Source of the DNA: Paenibacillus alba
GTDB taxonomy: Bacteria; Bacillota; Bacilli; Paenibacillales; NBRC-103111
DNA length: 64,000 nt
Reading direction: 5' to 3'
NCBI RefSeq assembly: GCF_013204855.1
Contig: NZ_JABMKZ010000015.1
Coordinates: 1 to 64,000 of the forward strand
Both the position numbers and the translations under genes were made by a program. This document shows positions 34,375 to 43,976 of the stretch, in pieces. Each line of letters opens with the position of its first letter. Positions within the stretch are counted from its first letter, which is position 1. The notes below the pieces were generated by a model. The model did no database searches and was not told the DNA's origin. It saw only the letters and a program-made list of their open reading frames with translations.

Positions 34375-34398
34375 AATTCAAAGGTAAGCCTTTGAATT
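34375..34398. promoter_or_regulatory. Leader hairpin or operator before the phosphonate operon
   Basis: AATTCAAAGG-TAAG-CCTTTGAATT has perfect 10-bp arms and a 4-nt loop. It ends 36 bp before the PHP start. It could be an RNA hairpin in the leader or a protein site. Confidence 0.5.
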
Positions 34399-34429
34399 TC
34401 GGATGAGCTTCATGTCTATGGACCTAGTC

Positions 34430-34447
34430 TAACTTGATGCCAAGTTA
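34430..34447. promoter_or_regulatory. Candidate PhnF operator
   Basis: TAACTTG-ATGC-CAAGTTA has perfect 7-bp arms. It lies just downstream of the Pho-box-like hexamers, about where the -10 region or transcription start would be, a good position for repression. Confidence 0.45.
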
Positions 34448-34451
34448 CAAA

Positions 34452-34490
34452 GGTTAATGCCATGTAATGCGCACATTAATTTAGTGTAAA
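34452..34490 (-). promoter_or_regulatory. Pho box upstream of the phosphonate operon
   Basis: On the minus strand TTTACA, TTAATG, ATTACA and TTAACC start at exact 11-bp intervals (34490, 34479, 34468, 34457). Each matches the PhoP hexamer TT(A/C/T)A(C/T)A at 5 or 6 of 6 positions. Four phased hexamers fit a PhoP-binding region, implying induction on phosphate starvation. Confidence 0.6.
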
Positions 34491-34573
34491 ATTCATCATT
34501 TGGAGTGGGAAGGCGGCCTTCCCGCTGCTACAATCTTCCAGCTAACTTCTACGAAAGCTGATCTACGCAAAAA

Positions 34574-34614
34574 ACCACCTCCTTCCCCACTTGATCAGTG
34601 GTTTTGGAGGTGGT
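34574..34614. terminator. Hairpin between phosphonate operon and WYL gene
   Basis: ACCACCTCC pairs with GGAGGTGGT, with an inner CCACTTGATCAGTGG hairpin. A-rich sequence precedes it, so it could terminate minus-strand transcripts. It lies upstream of the operon promoter. Confidence 0.55.
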
Positions 34615-34657
34615 AATACCTTAAGCCCCTCTGTTCCGCTTGCTGTTTCGGCATATT

Positions 34658-34835
34658 CCTGCGATTATGCATCTTTTTGGTGCTGATCTTAACCAAAATG
34701 GCTAATTCCTGCAATTATGCATGCTTTTGAAGCATATTCTCGATTCCAAGCTGAAAAAGCGGTAAAAACCTGCACAATGGCAGGCTTTCCCACTTTACAC
34801 ACCCTTTTGGTTGAAAATGCCTACACAATCGCAGG
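34658..34835 (-). repeat. Four-hairpin element, family 1, copy 3 (inverted)
   Basis: Units start at 34658 (CCTGCGATTATGCATC), 34708 (CCTGCAATTATGCATG), 34769 (CCTGCACAATGGCAGG) and 34820 (CCTACACAATCGCAGG). Spacings are 50, 61 and 51. The unit types show that the element is in opposite orientation to the other copies. It lies between the phosphonate operon promoter and the WYL gene stop. Confidence 0.85.
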
Positions 34836-34934
34836 TTTTCACAATTGGCAGTCACTGTGAGCCCACACCTTGCTCGATAGAAACCCTTGTGTGCTGCGCA
34901 GTCATCCTATTGCCGCTTATTCTGAATTGCAGCA

Positions 34935-35876
34935 CTAATCTTTATACATGTTAGCAATTTGTTCCCCTCTGTCCCTGATCGTATCCGCCACGAATGCCGG
35001 TTCCAACACGCGGACATCCGGCCCAAAGCTAAGAATCATATCATACATCCAGCGGTTATCGGCGTTGCTGGTTCTGACTAGCAGAGAGCCATCCGCTTGA
35101 ACCTCCACCTTATCCAGACCAAAGGCCTCTTCCACCCTCACTCTTAGCTTAGGTCGGAAATGGAGGACAAGAGGAATAACAGGACCCGTCTCCTGATTTC
35201 CCCATCGTGCGTCAAGCTCTTCCATGCGAACGCCTCGATTGTGGAAATGCTCCAAATGAATTCGCAAATCGCTCATCCTGGAAAGACGAAATGTCCGATA
35301 GTCACTGCGCAGCCGGCAATACGCATATAAGTACCACGTATAACCTTTCCATGCGATCCCGAGAGGTTCAGCTTCACGCTTTCCTCCGTCACCTTCCGTA
35401 TTGGTATAAACAAATGAAACGACGGTTCGCCGCTTAGCTGCTTGTCGCAGCGTAGCCAGCATCGACTTATCCTTGATCCCGCTCCCATGCCACAGGTTCG
35501 TATCAAAAATAAGCGTTTCCCCCGTCTCTTCCAATTGTTTCTGCTCTGATCTCGCCACTAAGGCTTTGATTTTAATCAATAAGTTGTTCATTTCCTGATC
35601 ATCCAGTGAAGCTTGTACGCCTTTAAGAGCCACCAGAATCGACTGCAGATCTTCGAAAGTGACGATTTGCCGATCAATTCGGAACTGCTCCATGATCTCA
35701 TAGCCTCCGTCCATTCCCGTATAAGAAACAATAGGAATGCCTGAGGTATTAATCGTCTCCACATCACGATAAATCGTCCGCAGAGATACCTCGAATTTAT
35801 CTGCAAGCGTCTGAGCATTGACTCGGCGCTGACTCAATAAAACCATCGTAATCCCCAGCAACCGCTGTATTTTCAA
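34935..35876 (-). CDS. WYL-domain transcriptional regulator (YafY-like)
   Basis: The 313-residue protein has an N-terminal HTH (MKIQRLLGITMVLLSQRRVN, FEVSLRTIYRDVETI, residues 1-45) and a WYL domain (about 140-220, with GYTWYLYAYCRLR and YRTFRLSRM). WYL domains bind nucleic-acid-like or small ligands and tune regulators. It is alone on the minus strand, divergent from the TDT carrier 380 bp away. Target unknown. Confidence 0.88.
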   Translation of the reverse strand: MKIQRLLGITMVLLSQRRVNAQTLADKFEVSLRTIYRDVETINTSGIPIVSYTGMDGGYEIMEQFRIDRQIVTFEDLQSILVALKGVQASLDDQEMNNLLIKIKALVARSEQKQLEETGETLIFDTNLWHGSGIKDKSMLATLRQAAKRRTVVSFVYTNTEGDGGKREAEPLGIAWKGYTWYLYAYCRLRSDYRTFRLSRMSDLRIHLEHFHNRGVRMEELDARWGNQETGPVIPLVLHFRPKLRVRVEEAFGLDKVEVQADGSLLVRTSNADNRWMYDMILSFGPDVRVLEPAFVADTIRDRGEQIANMYKD

Positions 35877-36130
35877 GATATCCCCTCTTTCCTCAATCCT
35901 AATTTTACCTTTCTTTGAATAAGAAATCTAATCTTATTCCGCCTGGTCGCGGCGGGCCGATCGGAAAACAGAATAGATCATCAACGCTGGCAACTGCTTC
36001 AACGATAGATACTGTGCATCATTTTGATAGAAAAATGGACATTGATGGGCGATATGCTATTTATTATAATTGCTCTACAACAAGCACTAGAGATAATCGT
36101 TTATTGGACAACTAGCGATTCAGCTCCAAG
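35877..36130 (+). other. Intergenic region with a 66-codon open frame of unclear status
   Basis: A frame at 35915-36115 could encode a 66-residue polar peptide but starts at TTG with no ribosome site. Its only support is a terminator-like hairpin immediately after it (36131-36154) in the same direction. A small RNA or leader is equally possible. Confidence 0.2.
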
Positions 36131-36154
36131 ACCTCATCGTGATCGTGAGGTTTT
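36131..36154 (+). terminator. Orphan terminator-like hairpin
   Basis: CCTCAT...GTGAGG (six pairs including one G-T) followed by TTTTT. It lies in the gap between divergent genes and upstream of the TDT carrier, where no recognised plus-strand gene ends. Confidence 0.5.
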
Positions 36155-36256
36155 TCACATGTATTGTCCTCTTGCTAGTAACAAATAATAACAATCATTA
36201 CCGACATTTTGGGAAAAGTGTCTAGAAAACAATTTGATCCGAAAGAGGTGAGCACC

Positions 36257-37243
36257 GTGGAGTTGACAGCAACCAAGCAACAGAATATAGGCAAAATCGG
36301 ATCCATTCAAAACTTACCGGTGAATTTATTCGCCGCTGTTATGGGAATTTCAGGCCTTTCCTCATCATGGAGACTTTCCCATGAACTCTTCCATACGTCG
36401 GCTGTATTAACTGACATCACAAGTGCCATAGCCATTCTCGTATTCATACTACTATTCATAGGGTTCATGGTGAAAGGAATTCGTTTTCCTCAGAAGGTAG
36501 CAGCCGAGTTCACACATCCGATTGTCGGAAATTTTTTCGGTACCATTCCGATTGCGATTTTGCTGTTATCATCTATTTTGAGTCCATATCAGAAAGTGCT
36601 TAGTGAAGCTGTCTGGATCATAGGTATGATTCTCACATTAGCGTTAAGTTATATTATCATATCCCGCTTGCTTAAAGGGAAAATAGATCCCACCCACGCG
36701 GTTCCTGCTTGGTTAATTCCTTGCGTAGGTGTACTGGATATTGCCGTAACCGGAGGAACAATGCCCTTTGCATGGGCGCATGAAGTCAATTTATTGAGTC
36801 TTGCAATTGGTGGTTTTGCCGCACTTATATTTTTGCCGCTGATTATCAATCGATTAATCCATCATGAGACGCTAGGCATCGGCTTGACGCCTTCGATGAT
36901 TATTTTGATCGCACCTTTTGAAGTAGGCTTCTTGGGCTATAGCAATTTCTTGCAGCGGATCGATAACTTTGCAGCCATATTATTTTATTTCGGCCTTTTC
37001 CTTTTTATCGTGCTTGCTTTTAAAGTATTTAAAAAAACCATTTATTTTGGAGCATCCTGGTGGGCTGTTAGCTTCCCTATGGCGGCACTTAGCAATGCCG
37101 CATTAAAATATGCGATACATGTGAATACTTGGCCTTTAAAAGTTATTGCAGCGTTGATCCTTTTGATTTTAACGATTGTCATCATCGTTTTATTGGTTCG
37201 AACGCTCATTAATTTGTTCAACGGAAAGCTGCTACAAGGATGA
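36257..37243 (+). CDS. TDT-family transporter (TehA/SLAC1-like)
   Basis: The 328-residue protein has about ten membrane segments arranged as in the tellurite-resistance/dicarboxylate (TDT) family, anion channels or carriers related to TehA and plant SLAC1. Landmarks are NLPVNLFAAVMGISGLSSSW at the start and ASWWAVSFPMAAL near residue 280. The GTG at 36257 is chosen because AGAGGTGA lies just upstream; a TTG at 36209 adds an unsupported 16 residues. It stands alone with its own terminator. Substrate unknown; inorganic or carboxylate anions are plausible. Confidence 0.85.
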   Translation: MELTATKQQNIGKIGSIQNLPVNLFAAVMGISGLSSSWRLSHELFHTSAVLTDITSAIAILVFILLFIGFMVKGIRFPQKVAAEFTHPIVGNFFGTIPIAILLLSSILSPYQKVLSEAVWIIGMILTLALSYIIISRLLKGKIDPTHAVPAWLIPCVGVLDIAVTGGTMPFAWAHEVNLLSLAIGGFAALIFLPLIINRLIHHETLGIGLTPSMIILIAPFEVGFLGYSNFLQRIDNFAAILFYFGLFLFIVLAFKVFKKTIYFGASWWAVSFPMAALSNAALKYAIHVNTWPLKVIAALILLILTIVIIVLLVRTLINLFNGKLLQG

Positions 37244-37296
37244 AACGACATCTTTTGTAGGCGATATAACTTCATTTTACTCAGGCTGTAGAGAAA

Positions 37297-37335
37297 GGGC
37301 TGTCTCGCAAGTCGATAATGACTGCGAGGCAGCCC
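37297..37335 (+). terminator. Terminator of the TDT-family gene
   Basis: GGGCTGTCTCGCA pairs with TGCGAGGCAGCCC (13 bp with one G-T), followed by CTTCTGCTTT. It begins 53 bp after the stop at 37243. Confidence 0.75.
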
Positions 37336-37440
37336 CTTCTGCTTTAGAGGCTCTCAAACTGGTACCGCCTAACCCTAACGCAACCGCATCTGCAATTGCA
37401 ACTGCCTAGTCAACTCCCCCCCAACCTTGTTGCCCAATTC

Positions 37441-37625
37441 CACTGGAATAACTCCAATGTTTCTCGAATTTGGGAAGTGGAATTGCTACTTTGACTGGAA
37501 TTTATCCAGTGAAAGGCAAAATCCGCCCCCTAGAGACCACAAAAAACCCAATTCCACTGGATAAACTCCAGTGTTTCTCGGATTTGGGAAGTGAAATCTC
37601 TACTTTAACTGGAACTTATCCAGTG
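37441..37625. repeat. Four-hairpin element, family 4
   Basis: Palindromes based on CACTGGA...TCCAGTG start at 37441, 37493, 37555 and 37607, with spacings 52, 62 and 52 nt (114-bp period). The third is perfect over 7-bp arms; the first is slightly decayed. It lies between the TDT terminator and the sulfatase gene; the rest of 37244-37767 shows nothing coding. Confidence 0.8.
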
Positions 37626-37767
37626 GAATACCATCCTGGACGTGACCATCAGCTTTCCTCAAATAATTCCAAAGTTGATCTAACAAAGTGCTTTTCTCCC
37701 CTCGAACGAAGGCATGCAGGAAAAGCCCCCCTCATATATTTTAAAAACGAGCAACGGGGTGAGCAAT

Positions 37768-39504
37768 ATGAGCAAAAAGCCAATTCCTCAGAAACCTAAC
37801 ATTCTTGTTATACTCGTCGATGAGGAACGATATCCGCCTCCATATGAAAGCCATGACACCGAAGTATGGCGCAAAAACAACTTTGTTGCACACGAGCGTT
37901 TAAGATCCAAGGGTCTTGAATTTCATCGTCACTACATCGGCAGCGCTGCTTGCTGTCCCAGCCGAGCGACCCTATTTACGGGGCAATATCCGTCCCTGCA
38001 TGGCGTCAGCCAGACGAATGGCATCGCCAAAGATGCCTTCGACTCGGATATGTTTTGGTTAAACAAAAACACCGTGCCCACGATGGGCGATTATTTTCAG
38101 GAAGCAGGCTATCGTACCTTCTATAAAGGGAAATGGCATATTTCGCATGAGGACATCGTCACGCCAGGCACACACCAAAGCTTAACAAGTTATAACCCTG
38201 CAAACGGCGTCCCTGATGCGAGGAAATCAGATCTATATATTCAGGCTAATCCTTTGGGCGATTACGGGTTTTCGGATTGGGTCGGACCTGAGCCGCACGG
38301 GAAAAATCCTAGAAATTCCGCTTCTTCCGCTTCCAGCGGTGTAAGCGGCCGGGATGTCGTGTATGCAGAAGAAGTGGTTGAACTTATCGAGTCTCTTGAT
38401 CATAGAAAACAGACCCACGGGGATGAGCAGCCCTGGCTTATCGTTTCATCCTTTTTGAACCCCCACGATATTGTGCTATATGGCGCTTTGACAGCCCACA
38501 ATCCCCTGTTCAATTTCGCCGTAGAACCTATGCCGCAGGTAAGTCCCCCGCCTACCCAGTCTGAGGACCTGAGTTCAAAACCGCGCTGCCAAGCAAGCTA
38601 TCGAGATACCTACCCGCGAGCGCTGCAGCCCATTTGGAATCACCCTCACTATCGTCAGTTATACTACCAGCTGCAAAAAAATGCCGATGAGCAGGCGAAC
38701 AAGGTTCTGGACAGCTTGATGAATTCTTCCTTTTATGAGCAAACGATTGTCATCTTCACCTCAGATCATGGCGATTTGCTTGGTTCTCATGGAGATCTGC
38801 ATCAAAAATGGTATTGTGCTTACGAAGAGATGCTGCATGTGCCGCTTATCATCCATAACCCCCACTTATTCACACAACATGAAAACATCGATAAATTGAC
38901 GAGCCATGTTGATCTGCTGCCAACACTGTTGGGACTCGCTCATGCCGATGCGGGAGAGATCCAAAATCGCTTAAAACAACGGTTCAGTGAAGTCCGTCCT
39001 TTGGTCGGACGGGATCTTTCCGCATCTATTCTAGGTTTCCCTGATGCGTTTGAGCCTATGGATGAGCCGATCTACTTTATGACGGATGACGATGTGACGC
39101 GGGGCCAACATCAGGTTAATCCTTTAGGTATTCCTTATTCATCTGTTATCCAGCCGAATCACATCGAAACTATTCTTGTCTATTTAACTAGGCATCAGAA
39201 TAAAGAGTTGTGGAAATACACGCGTTATTTTGACAACCCTCAATTCTGGAGCCAGCCGGGGAAGCGTGATGTGATACTTGAAACTGTTGAAGGAACAGAC
39301 CCGGCTCACTGCAGCATGACAGTGAAAGCCGAGCCTGTTCCCGAGGAATATGAGCTTTACAATGTAACGAACGATCCGCTTGAAGTGAGAAACCTTGCCT
39401 ATCCAGCTTTTGCAACGGAAGAATCGCGTTCCATCCAACAGTACATGGCAATGCTTCTGAACGAACAGCGGAAACGCAAGCGTTTGGTGCCTACTGGGGT
39501 CTAA
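37768..39504 (+). CDS. Sulfatase (type I, formylglycine-dependent)
   Basis: The 578-residue protein has the sulfatase signature [14 protein letters not shown] at about 62-75; Cys62 of C-x-P-S-R would be converted to formylglycine by an FGE enzyme. Other hallmarks are [16 protein letters not shown] (about 130) and [12 protein letters not shown] (about 330), which bind metal. There is no signal peptide, so it acts in the cytoplasm on imported sulfated sugars or is a phosphonate/phosphodiester hydrolase of the same superfamily. The start at 37768 has GGGGTGAG upstream. Its stop overlaps the convergent GH9 stop by 4 bp. Confidence 0.88.
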   Translation: MSKKPIPQKPNILVILVDEERYPPPYESHDTEVWRKNNFVAHERLRSKGLEFHRHYIGSAACCPSRATLFTGQYPSLHGVSQTNGIAKDAFDSDMFWLNKNTVPTMGDYFQEAGYRTFYKGKWHISHEDIVTPGTHQSLTSYNPANGVPDARKSDLYIQANPLGDYGFSDWVGPEPHGKNPRNSASSASSGVSGRDVVYAEEVVELIESLDHRKQTHGDEQPWLIVSSFLNPHDIVLYGALTAHNPLFNFAVEPMPQVSPPPTQSEDLSSKPRCQASYRDTYPRALQPIWNHPHYRQLYYQLQKNADEQANKVLDSLMNSSFYEQTIVIFTSDHGDLLGSHGDLHQKWYCAYEEMLHVPLIIHNPHLFTQHENIDKLTSHVDLLPTLLGLAHADAGEIQNRLKQRFSEVRPLVGRDLSASILGFPDAFEPMDEPIYFMTDDDVTRGQHQVNPLGIPYSSVIQPNHIETILVYLTRHQNKELWKYTRYFDNPQFWSQPGKRDVILETVEGTDPAHCSMTVKAEPVPEEYELYNVTNDPLEVRNLAYPAFATEESRSIQQYMAMLLNEQRKRKRLVPTGV

Positions 39505-42500
39505 TTAACAATCACATAATCAAGATTGACACTTCCGCTATCACCTGAATCAAATTGATAAGCGATCGTGTTGGTGCCGGCATTGAGCAGCAATACTTCC
39601 GTCTTATTGCCCCATGTCTCCCAATTGCCTATATTCGGGAGACTGGTCTGCTTTATTTTAATCCCATTCACATAAATACTAAGCGTTCTTGCCGTTGGGT
39701 TGCTATTGGCAAATCGCAAGGTAACCTCATGATTGCCGGATTCATTCGCGTTGACAGTGAACGTGGTTCCCGCTCCTGCGGCACCGTAACCAGCAACAAA
39801 TCCACTTCCGGAATATCCGGTATGATTGCTCTTCACAACAGCTCCTCCGGAAAGAACTGCGTTCTCTGCTTCATATTTCGTATTCGTTCCCGGTTGTACT
39901 GTTGGCCCTGTCTGCAAAGCCGTACTTACGACATTCGTTGTCGTATCCGTTGTACGGAAATAATAAGAATGCGTTCCAGCCGGCAGCTTTGTAGTGAACG
40001 TATAGGTCTTTCCATCCGTGTAAGTTGTATCGTTTACATTCAACTCCTGCATATCTTTAATCACACCGTCGATAATAAGCTGCATCCTGAAAGGCTTCTG
40101 ATTCTCTGCATCAGCATATGTTGCTTGATAGGTAAACAAGGTGGCCTCATCGCCTGCGGCTGCATTCAAGCTAGCTGCGGTAATCGTAGGCGCTGTGCCG
40201 CTGACTTGATTGGAGGCATAGATTTCATCGATCAGCAATTCGCCGTAAACGCCGGTTGTCTGCTTGAGAAACAGCTCCAGATGAACCGCTTTTTTATCTA
40301 AGTTCGGATTTTTATCCAAATCATAAGGGATTGTTGTCCAGGTGTTCGGAACGGTTATCCAACCAGGACTGAGACCGGTTATATTGACTTGACTGTTCGG
40401 GTAGCCAGGGTTTTTCATCACAAAGTTGATATATTTATAGCCGGATAAGTCTACTGTATCTTTCCACGGTTCAAACTTGGCTTGCGATGTAGCTGATGCT
40501 GGCGTATGTGCAAATCGCCCAACCGTTCGCCCATCTACTACGATTTCCTTATATTCGGCTGTGCCTCCATTCTGATTGTACCAGTTGACCCAGTCCTGTT
40601 TGGATTTCCCCCAGGTTCCATTGCCGCCAAAGTCGTCATACAGGAGCGGATGCGCAGGATCCGGCAGTGGAGCAGCAACGGTGAAATGAGCAGCGCTGTA
40701 AGTGAAGTTTCCGAGTGCATCGGTGCCTCTTACATAAATTCGCTTATTGGTATAGGGGGCATCGCCACCTGCGTGATAAATATCCGAATAAATCCCATTC
40801 GTGACGGTCATAGGTGCATAGACACTGCCAGCTACATTGGATTCCACCGCGCTCAAAGCCGCAGATGGCTGGGTAAAAATAGTCACATCCCCCGTCACGA
40901 AATCTCCGGTTTGCGGGGAAGTAATCGGCAGCTTGATCGGCTCTGTCCCCCCAATTGAAGCTCCATGCGTATCCGAAAGGGCCATAATCGAATAAAATAG
41001 TCCAGCTACAATGCTAATGCTGAATTCATTATATCGCCATTGGCTTACATCGTCTGCGTATAGACCTCTGTCCATATACCACGGACTTACACTAGCTGGA
41101 TTCTTCGTATCCTTCATGTTAGGCCCTGATGCCATCGCTCCCGGGATCACGACCCCTTTATTGTTCAGATCGTAGGATTCCTCATCTAGATGCGTATGCA
41201 GGAAATCCACGTAATCCGTTCCGATACCCGAAACCCAGCTCATGTTCCACGGATTATTGCCGAATATCCAGTACAGTCCCTTCAAAGCAGCGCGCATGAC
41301 GGCCGGATCAGGGAAAAGCTCATTGTACCTGATCGCATCGCCAATATAAGATGCCAACGGTTCATTGACGCCGAAATTGCTGAATTCGTTCAGCACCCCA
41401 TAGGGTGTATCGTCCATCGAAGATACGAAATATGCCATTTGTTTCTTAAGCAGACTCTGGATTTGCACCTGTGTTGCCGCATCGGCAACTGGATAAAACT
41501 CCGCCAAAGTCATCGGGCGCAAATCCCAGTAGTTTGTCGATTTGATATCGTTCTCGGTGAGAGGTGCAATTCGCGATTGCGCGCTATTTTTGTAGGCAGC
41601 ATCATTCGTCAGCAAGTATAATTCTACTTCCGCCCATAACAACGTATTCGGAATACCGCCAATCGTTTCATAAGATCCCTGTGATTCATACTGATTGGCT
41701 ACGGTATAATTGTAGAAAGTAACGGCAGCAGTGGCGCATGCAGTGGCAAATGACTGCATTTCCGCTATTTTGGCTGCAGCAATTTTGCCGCCTGCCAAAG
41801 CTAGGTTGATGGCACGCGCTGTTGCTGCCAGAGAGCCGGCTGCTTTCCCAGAACCCCCTACCTGGAGAATGGGTACAAAATAGGGATCATCTTGCGTACC
41901 GACGATATTATCCGTCACTTTCTCAGGATGCACAAAGCCTGCCGTGTGCTTAATACTATACATAGCTCCGCCGAATTGATTAGCAAATTTGATTAAATTC
42001 TCGCTACCATATTTGGCCTCGTCAATCAAATCAGGAATGCCATTGGCATCATTATCATAGTTAACCAAAGCTGAATTCGCATGTCGGGCATAGGACAACG
42101 CGATTTCACCTTGTACCCATTGGTTTCCACCGTACTTGCCATAGTCGCCAGCATCAAACCAGCCTCCTGACAGGTCATAATGGACACCTGTATTATAATT
42201 GTAGGCATCATCCAGGAATGAATCCGGATGGAATATCTTCGTGGATGGCGCTATATCACTGTAGCCAGCCGGATAAGCTTTGGTTGTATCGTTCGTACGC
42301 TGCAGCCTGTAGAAGGCCGTCATTTCATCCTTATAAGCGTTCCACATGTTTGCCTGAATTGGAAAAGCATAAGAGGAAACGCCATTCGTTCTGATCGTAA
42401 AATTCGTCCCCGTCTGAGCCAACGATGAAAAATCAATGGCATATACCCGTTTCCCCCACGTCTTTCCCTCATCCTTCATGATTCCGGAAGCAACTACGTT

Positions 42501-43943
42501 GGCACCGTTCAAGACCTGATAGGTGGTATCACTCAAGGAATCCGTAGCAGTAACCGTTGCATATTTGTAATCCCCTGAGCTGTATCCCCCTTGAGAAACA
42601 TTGATACTGTCGATCAAGCTCCCAACATAGAGAGTTGCACGCACCCGGTCAACAGAGATGCGGGTTCCTGTCGAGCTTGCTTGCTTCTGTCCGGTGACTC
42701 TAACCTTTGCGGTATGAATCCCTTTAGACAGCTGCGGACTCGTATAAAGCAGTACATTGTCTTGTCTGGTCGAAGCATACGTGTCAACATTCAGCTCCGT
42801 TCCCCCGTCAATGGAGATCGCTGCAATGCCGCCAGATGGGTCTTTCGCACCGTAAACATTCACCAATGTTCCGATAAAAGGAAACGAGGCCGTATCGTTC
42901 GCATTGGAGGAATAATGGTTATCCAACTGATAGCTTCCCGCTGGAGCAGTATCGTATATCCAACCGTTTCCTACATATTGAAATTGGTTGTAAACGCTTC
43001 CAATTACATTATCATTTACATCGACGGTTTGCGTTACACTGCCGACTGCTATACTTTGACTAGTCGTTGTCACCTGATCTGATGTACCTTCACCTGTACG
43101 GAAATAATACGTATGATTGCCGGCTGCCAGCTTCGTCGAGAAGGAATAGGCTTTACCATCCGTATAGGTAAGATCCCCGCGATCTACTTCGTCCATCTCA
43201 TAGATGTCCCTATCATCTACAATGACTTGCATCGCTAACGGCTTCTCATTATCCACATCGATATACGTTGCTTTAAAGGTAAACCGCGTATTCTCATCTC
43301 CGGAGCTTGTGTTCACACTGGTCCCCGTGATCGTTGGTGCTGTGCCACTTTGAACGGAAGTAGCTCTGATATTGTCGACTAACATTTCTCCATATTGTCC
43401 ACTCGTTTGGTTCAGCCATATCGCGATATGAACACTTTTTTTGTTAAGTTTCGGGAATTTATTCATGTCAAAACTAAAAGTGGTCCAATCCGTCGGAACC
43501 GCTATGAACCCACTGGATAAATCGTAGGTCTTTCCTGTATCATCGGAAATTTCGAATCGTATTCGGCTGTTGGCATAGCCCGGATTTTTCATTTCCAGAG
43601 TGACATAGCGATAGCCGACAAAATTACCGTTGTCATGCTGGGGTTCAAACTTGGCCCATGACGAGCTCGAAGCTGGCGTCTGCGTGAATTTCCCGACAGT
43701 CCGACTGTCTATCGTCGTCTTCGCAAAGGTGCCCGCACCTCCGCTCTGGTTATACCAATTGGCCCAAACAGACTTGAAGCTGCCGCCTCCAGCAAAATCA
43801 TCATAGTTCAATGGATTCGACGGTCCAGGAAGTGCGGGTACGGCAGCAAAGGCGGCCATAGGCGACATGCAAACCAGCAGAAGAACTAAATACAAACTAA
43901 GGATACGTTTATATAAATTCACGAATTTAAGCATTTTTGACAT
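39501..43943 (-). CDS. Large secreted GH9 glycosidase with duplicated flanking modules and CBM35-like domain
   Basis: The 1480-residue protein has a signal peptide (cleavage near AFA, residue about 33). A beta-sandwich module about 40-200 is followed by an Ig-like region (205-300), another beta-sandwich (305-440) and a CelD-type Ig domain (about 445-535). The GH9 catalytic (alpha/alpha)6 domain spans about 540-1000, with [12 protein letters not shown] (about 598, catalytic base) and WRYNEFSIS (about 971, acid). The first module and Ig region recur at about 1110-1350 ([21 protein letters not shown]). A CBM35/CBM6-like domain ([12 protein letters not shown]) closes the protein. GH9 enzymes act mainly on beta-1,4-glucans such as cellulose or related glucans. 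It is the last gene of the LplABC/AraC locus. Confidence 0.9.
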   Translation of the reverse strand: MSKMLKFVNLYKRILSLYLVLLLVCMSPMAAFAAVPALPGPSNPLNYDDFAGGGSFKSVWANWYNQSGGAGTFAKTTIDSRTVGKFTQTPASSSSWAKFEPQHDNGNFVGYRYVTLEMKNPGYANSRIRFEISDDTGKTYDLSSGFIAVPTDWTTFSFDMNKFPKLNKKSVHIAIWLNQTSGQYGEMLVDNIRATSVQSGTAPTITGTSVNTSSGDENTRFTFKATYIDVDNEKPLAMQVIVDDRDIYEMDEVDRGDLTYTDGKAYSFSTKLAAGNHTYYFRTGEGTSDQVTTTSQSIAVGSVTQTVDVNDNVIGSVYNQFQYVGNGWIYDTAPAGSYQLDNHYSSNANDTASFPFIGTLVNVYGAKDPSGGIAAISIDGGTELNVDTYASTRQDNVLLYTSPQLSKGIHTAKVRVTGQKQASSTGTRISVDRVRATLYVGSLIDSINVSQGGYSSGDYKYATVTATDSLSDTTYQVLNGANVVASGIMKDEGKTWGKRVYAIDFSSLAQTGTNFTIRTNGVSSYAFPIQANMWNAYKDEMTAFYRLQRTNDTTKAYPAGYSDIAPSTKIFHPDSFLDDAYNYNTGVHYDLSGGWFDAGDYGKYGGNQWVQGEIALSYARHANSALVNYDNDANGIPDLIDEAKYGSENLIKFANQFGGAMYSIKHTAGFVHPEKVTDNIVGTQDDPYFVPILQVGGSGKAAGSLAATARAINLALAGGKIAAAKIAEMQSFATACATAAVTFYNYTVANQYESQGSYETIGGIPNTLLWAEVELYLLTNDAAYKNSAQSRIAPLTENDIKSTNYWDLRPMTLAEFYPVADAATQVQIQSLLKKQMAYFVSSMDDTPYGVLNEFSNFGVNEPLASYIGDAIRYNELFPDPAVMRAALKGLYWIFGNNPWNMSWVSGIGTDYVDFLHTHLDEESYDLNNKGVVIPGAMASGPNMKDTKNPASVSPWYMDRGLYADDVSQWRYNEFSISIVAGLFYSIMALSDTHGASIGGTEPIKLPITSPQTGDFVTGDVTIFTQPSAALSAVESNVAGSVYAPMTVTNGIYSDIYHAGGDAPYTNKRIYVRGTDALGNFTYSAAHFTVAAPLPDPAHPLLYDDFGGNGTWGKSKQDWVNWYNQNGGTAEYKEIVVDGRTVGRFAHTPASATSQAKFEPWKDTVDLSGYKYINFVMKNPGYPNSQVNITGLSPGWITVPNTWTTIPYDLDKNPNLDKKAVHLELFLKQTTGVYGELLIDEIYASNQVSGTAPTITAASLNAAAGDEATLFTYQATYADAENQKPFRMQLIIDGVIKDMQELNVNDTTYTDGKTYTFTTKLPAGTHSYYFRTTDTTTNVVSTALQTGPTVQPGTNTKYEAENAVLSGGAVVKSNHTGYSGSGFVAGYGAAGAGTTFTVNANESGNHEVTLRFANSNPTARTLSIYVNGIKIKQTSLPNIGNWETWGNKTEVLLLNAGTNTIAYQFDSGDSGSVNLDYVIVN

Positions 43944-43976
43944 TATTAATCCCTCCTTATTTGTTTCACCACTACA

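Noticed and set aside
36185..36200. Fur-box-like sequence before the TDT gene
   Set aside because: Only about 10 of 14 positions match the 7-1-7 motif in an AT-rich stretch; too weak to call.
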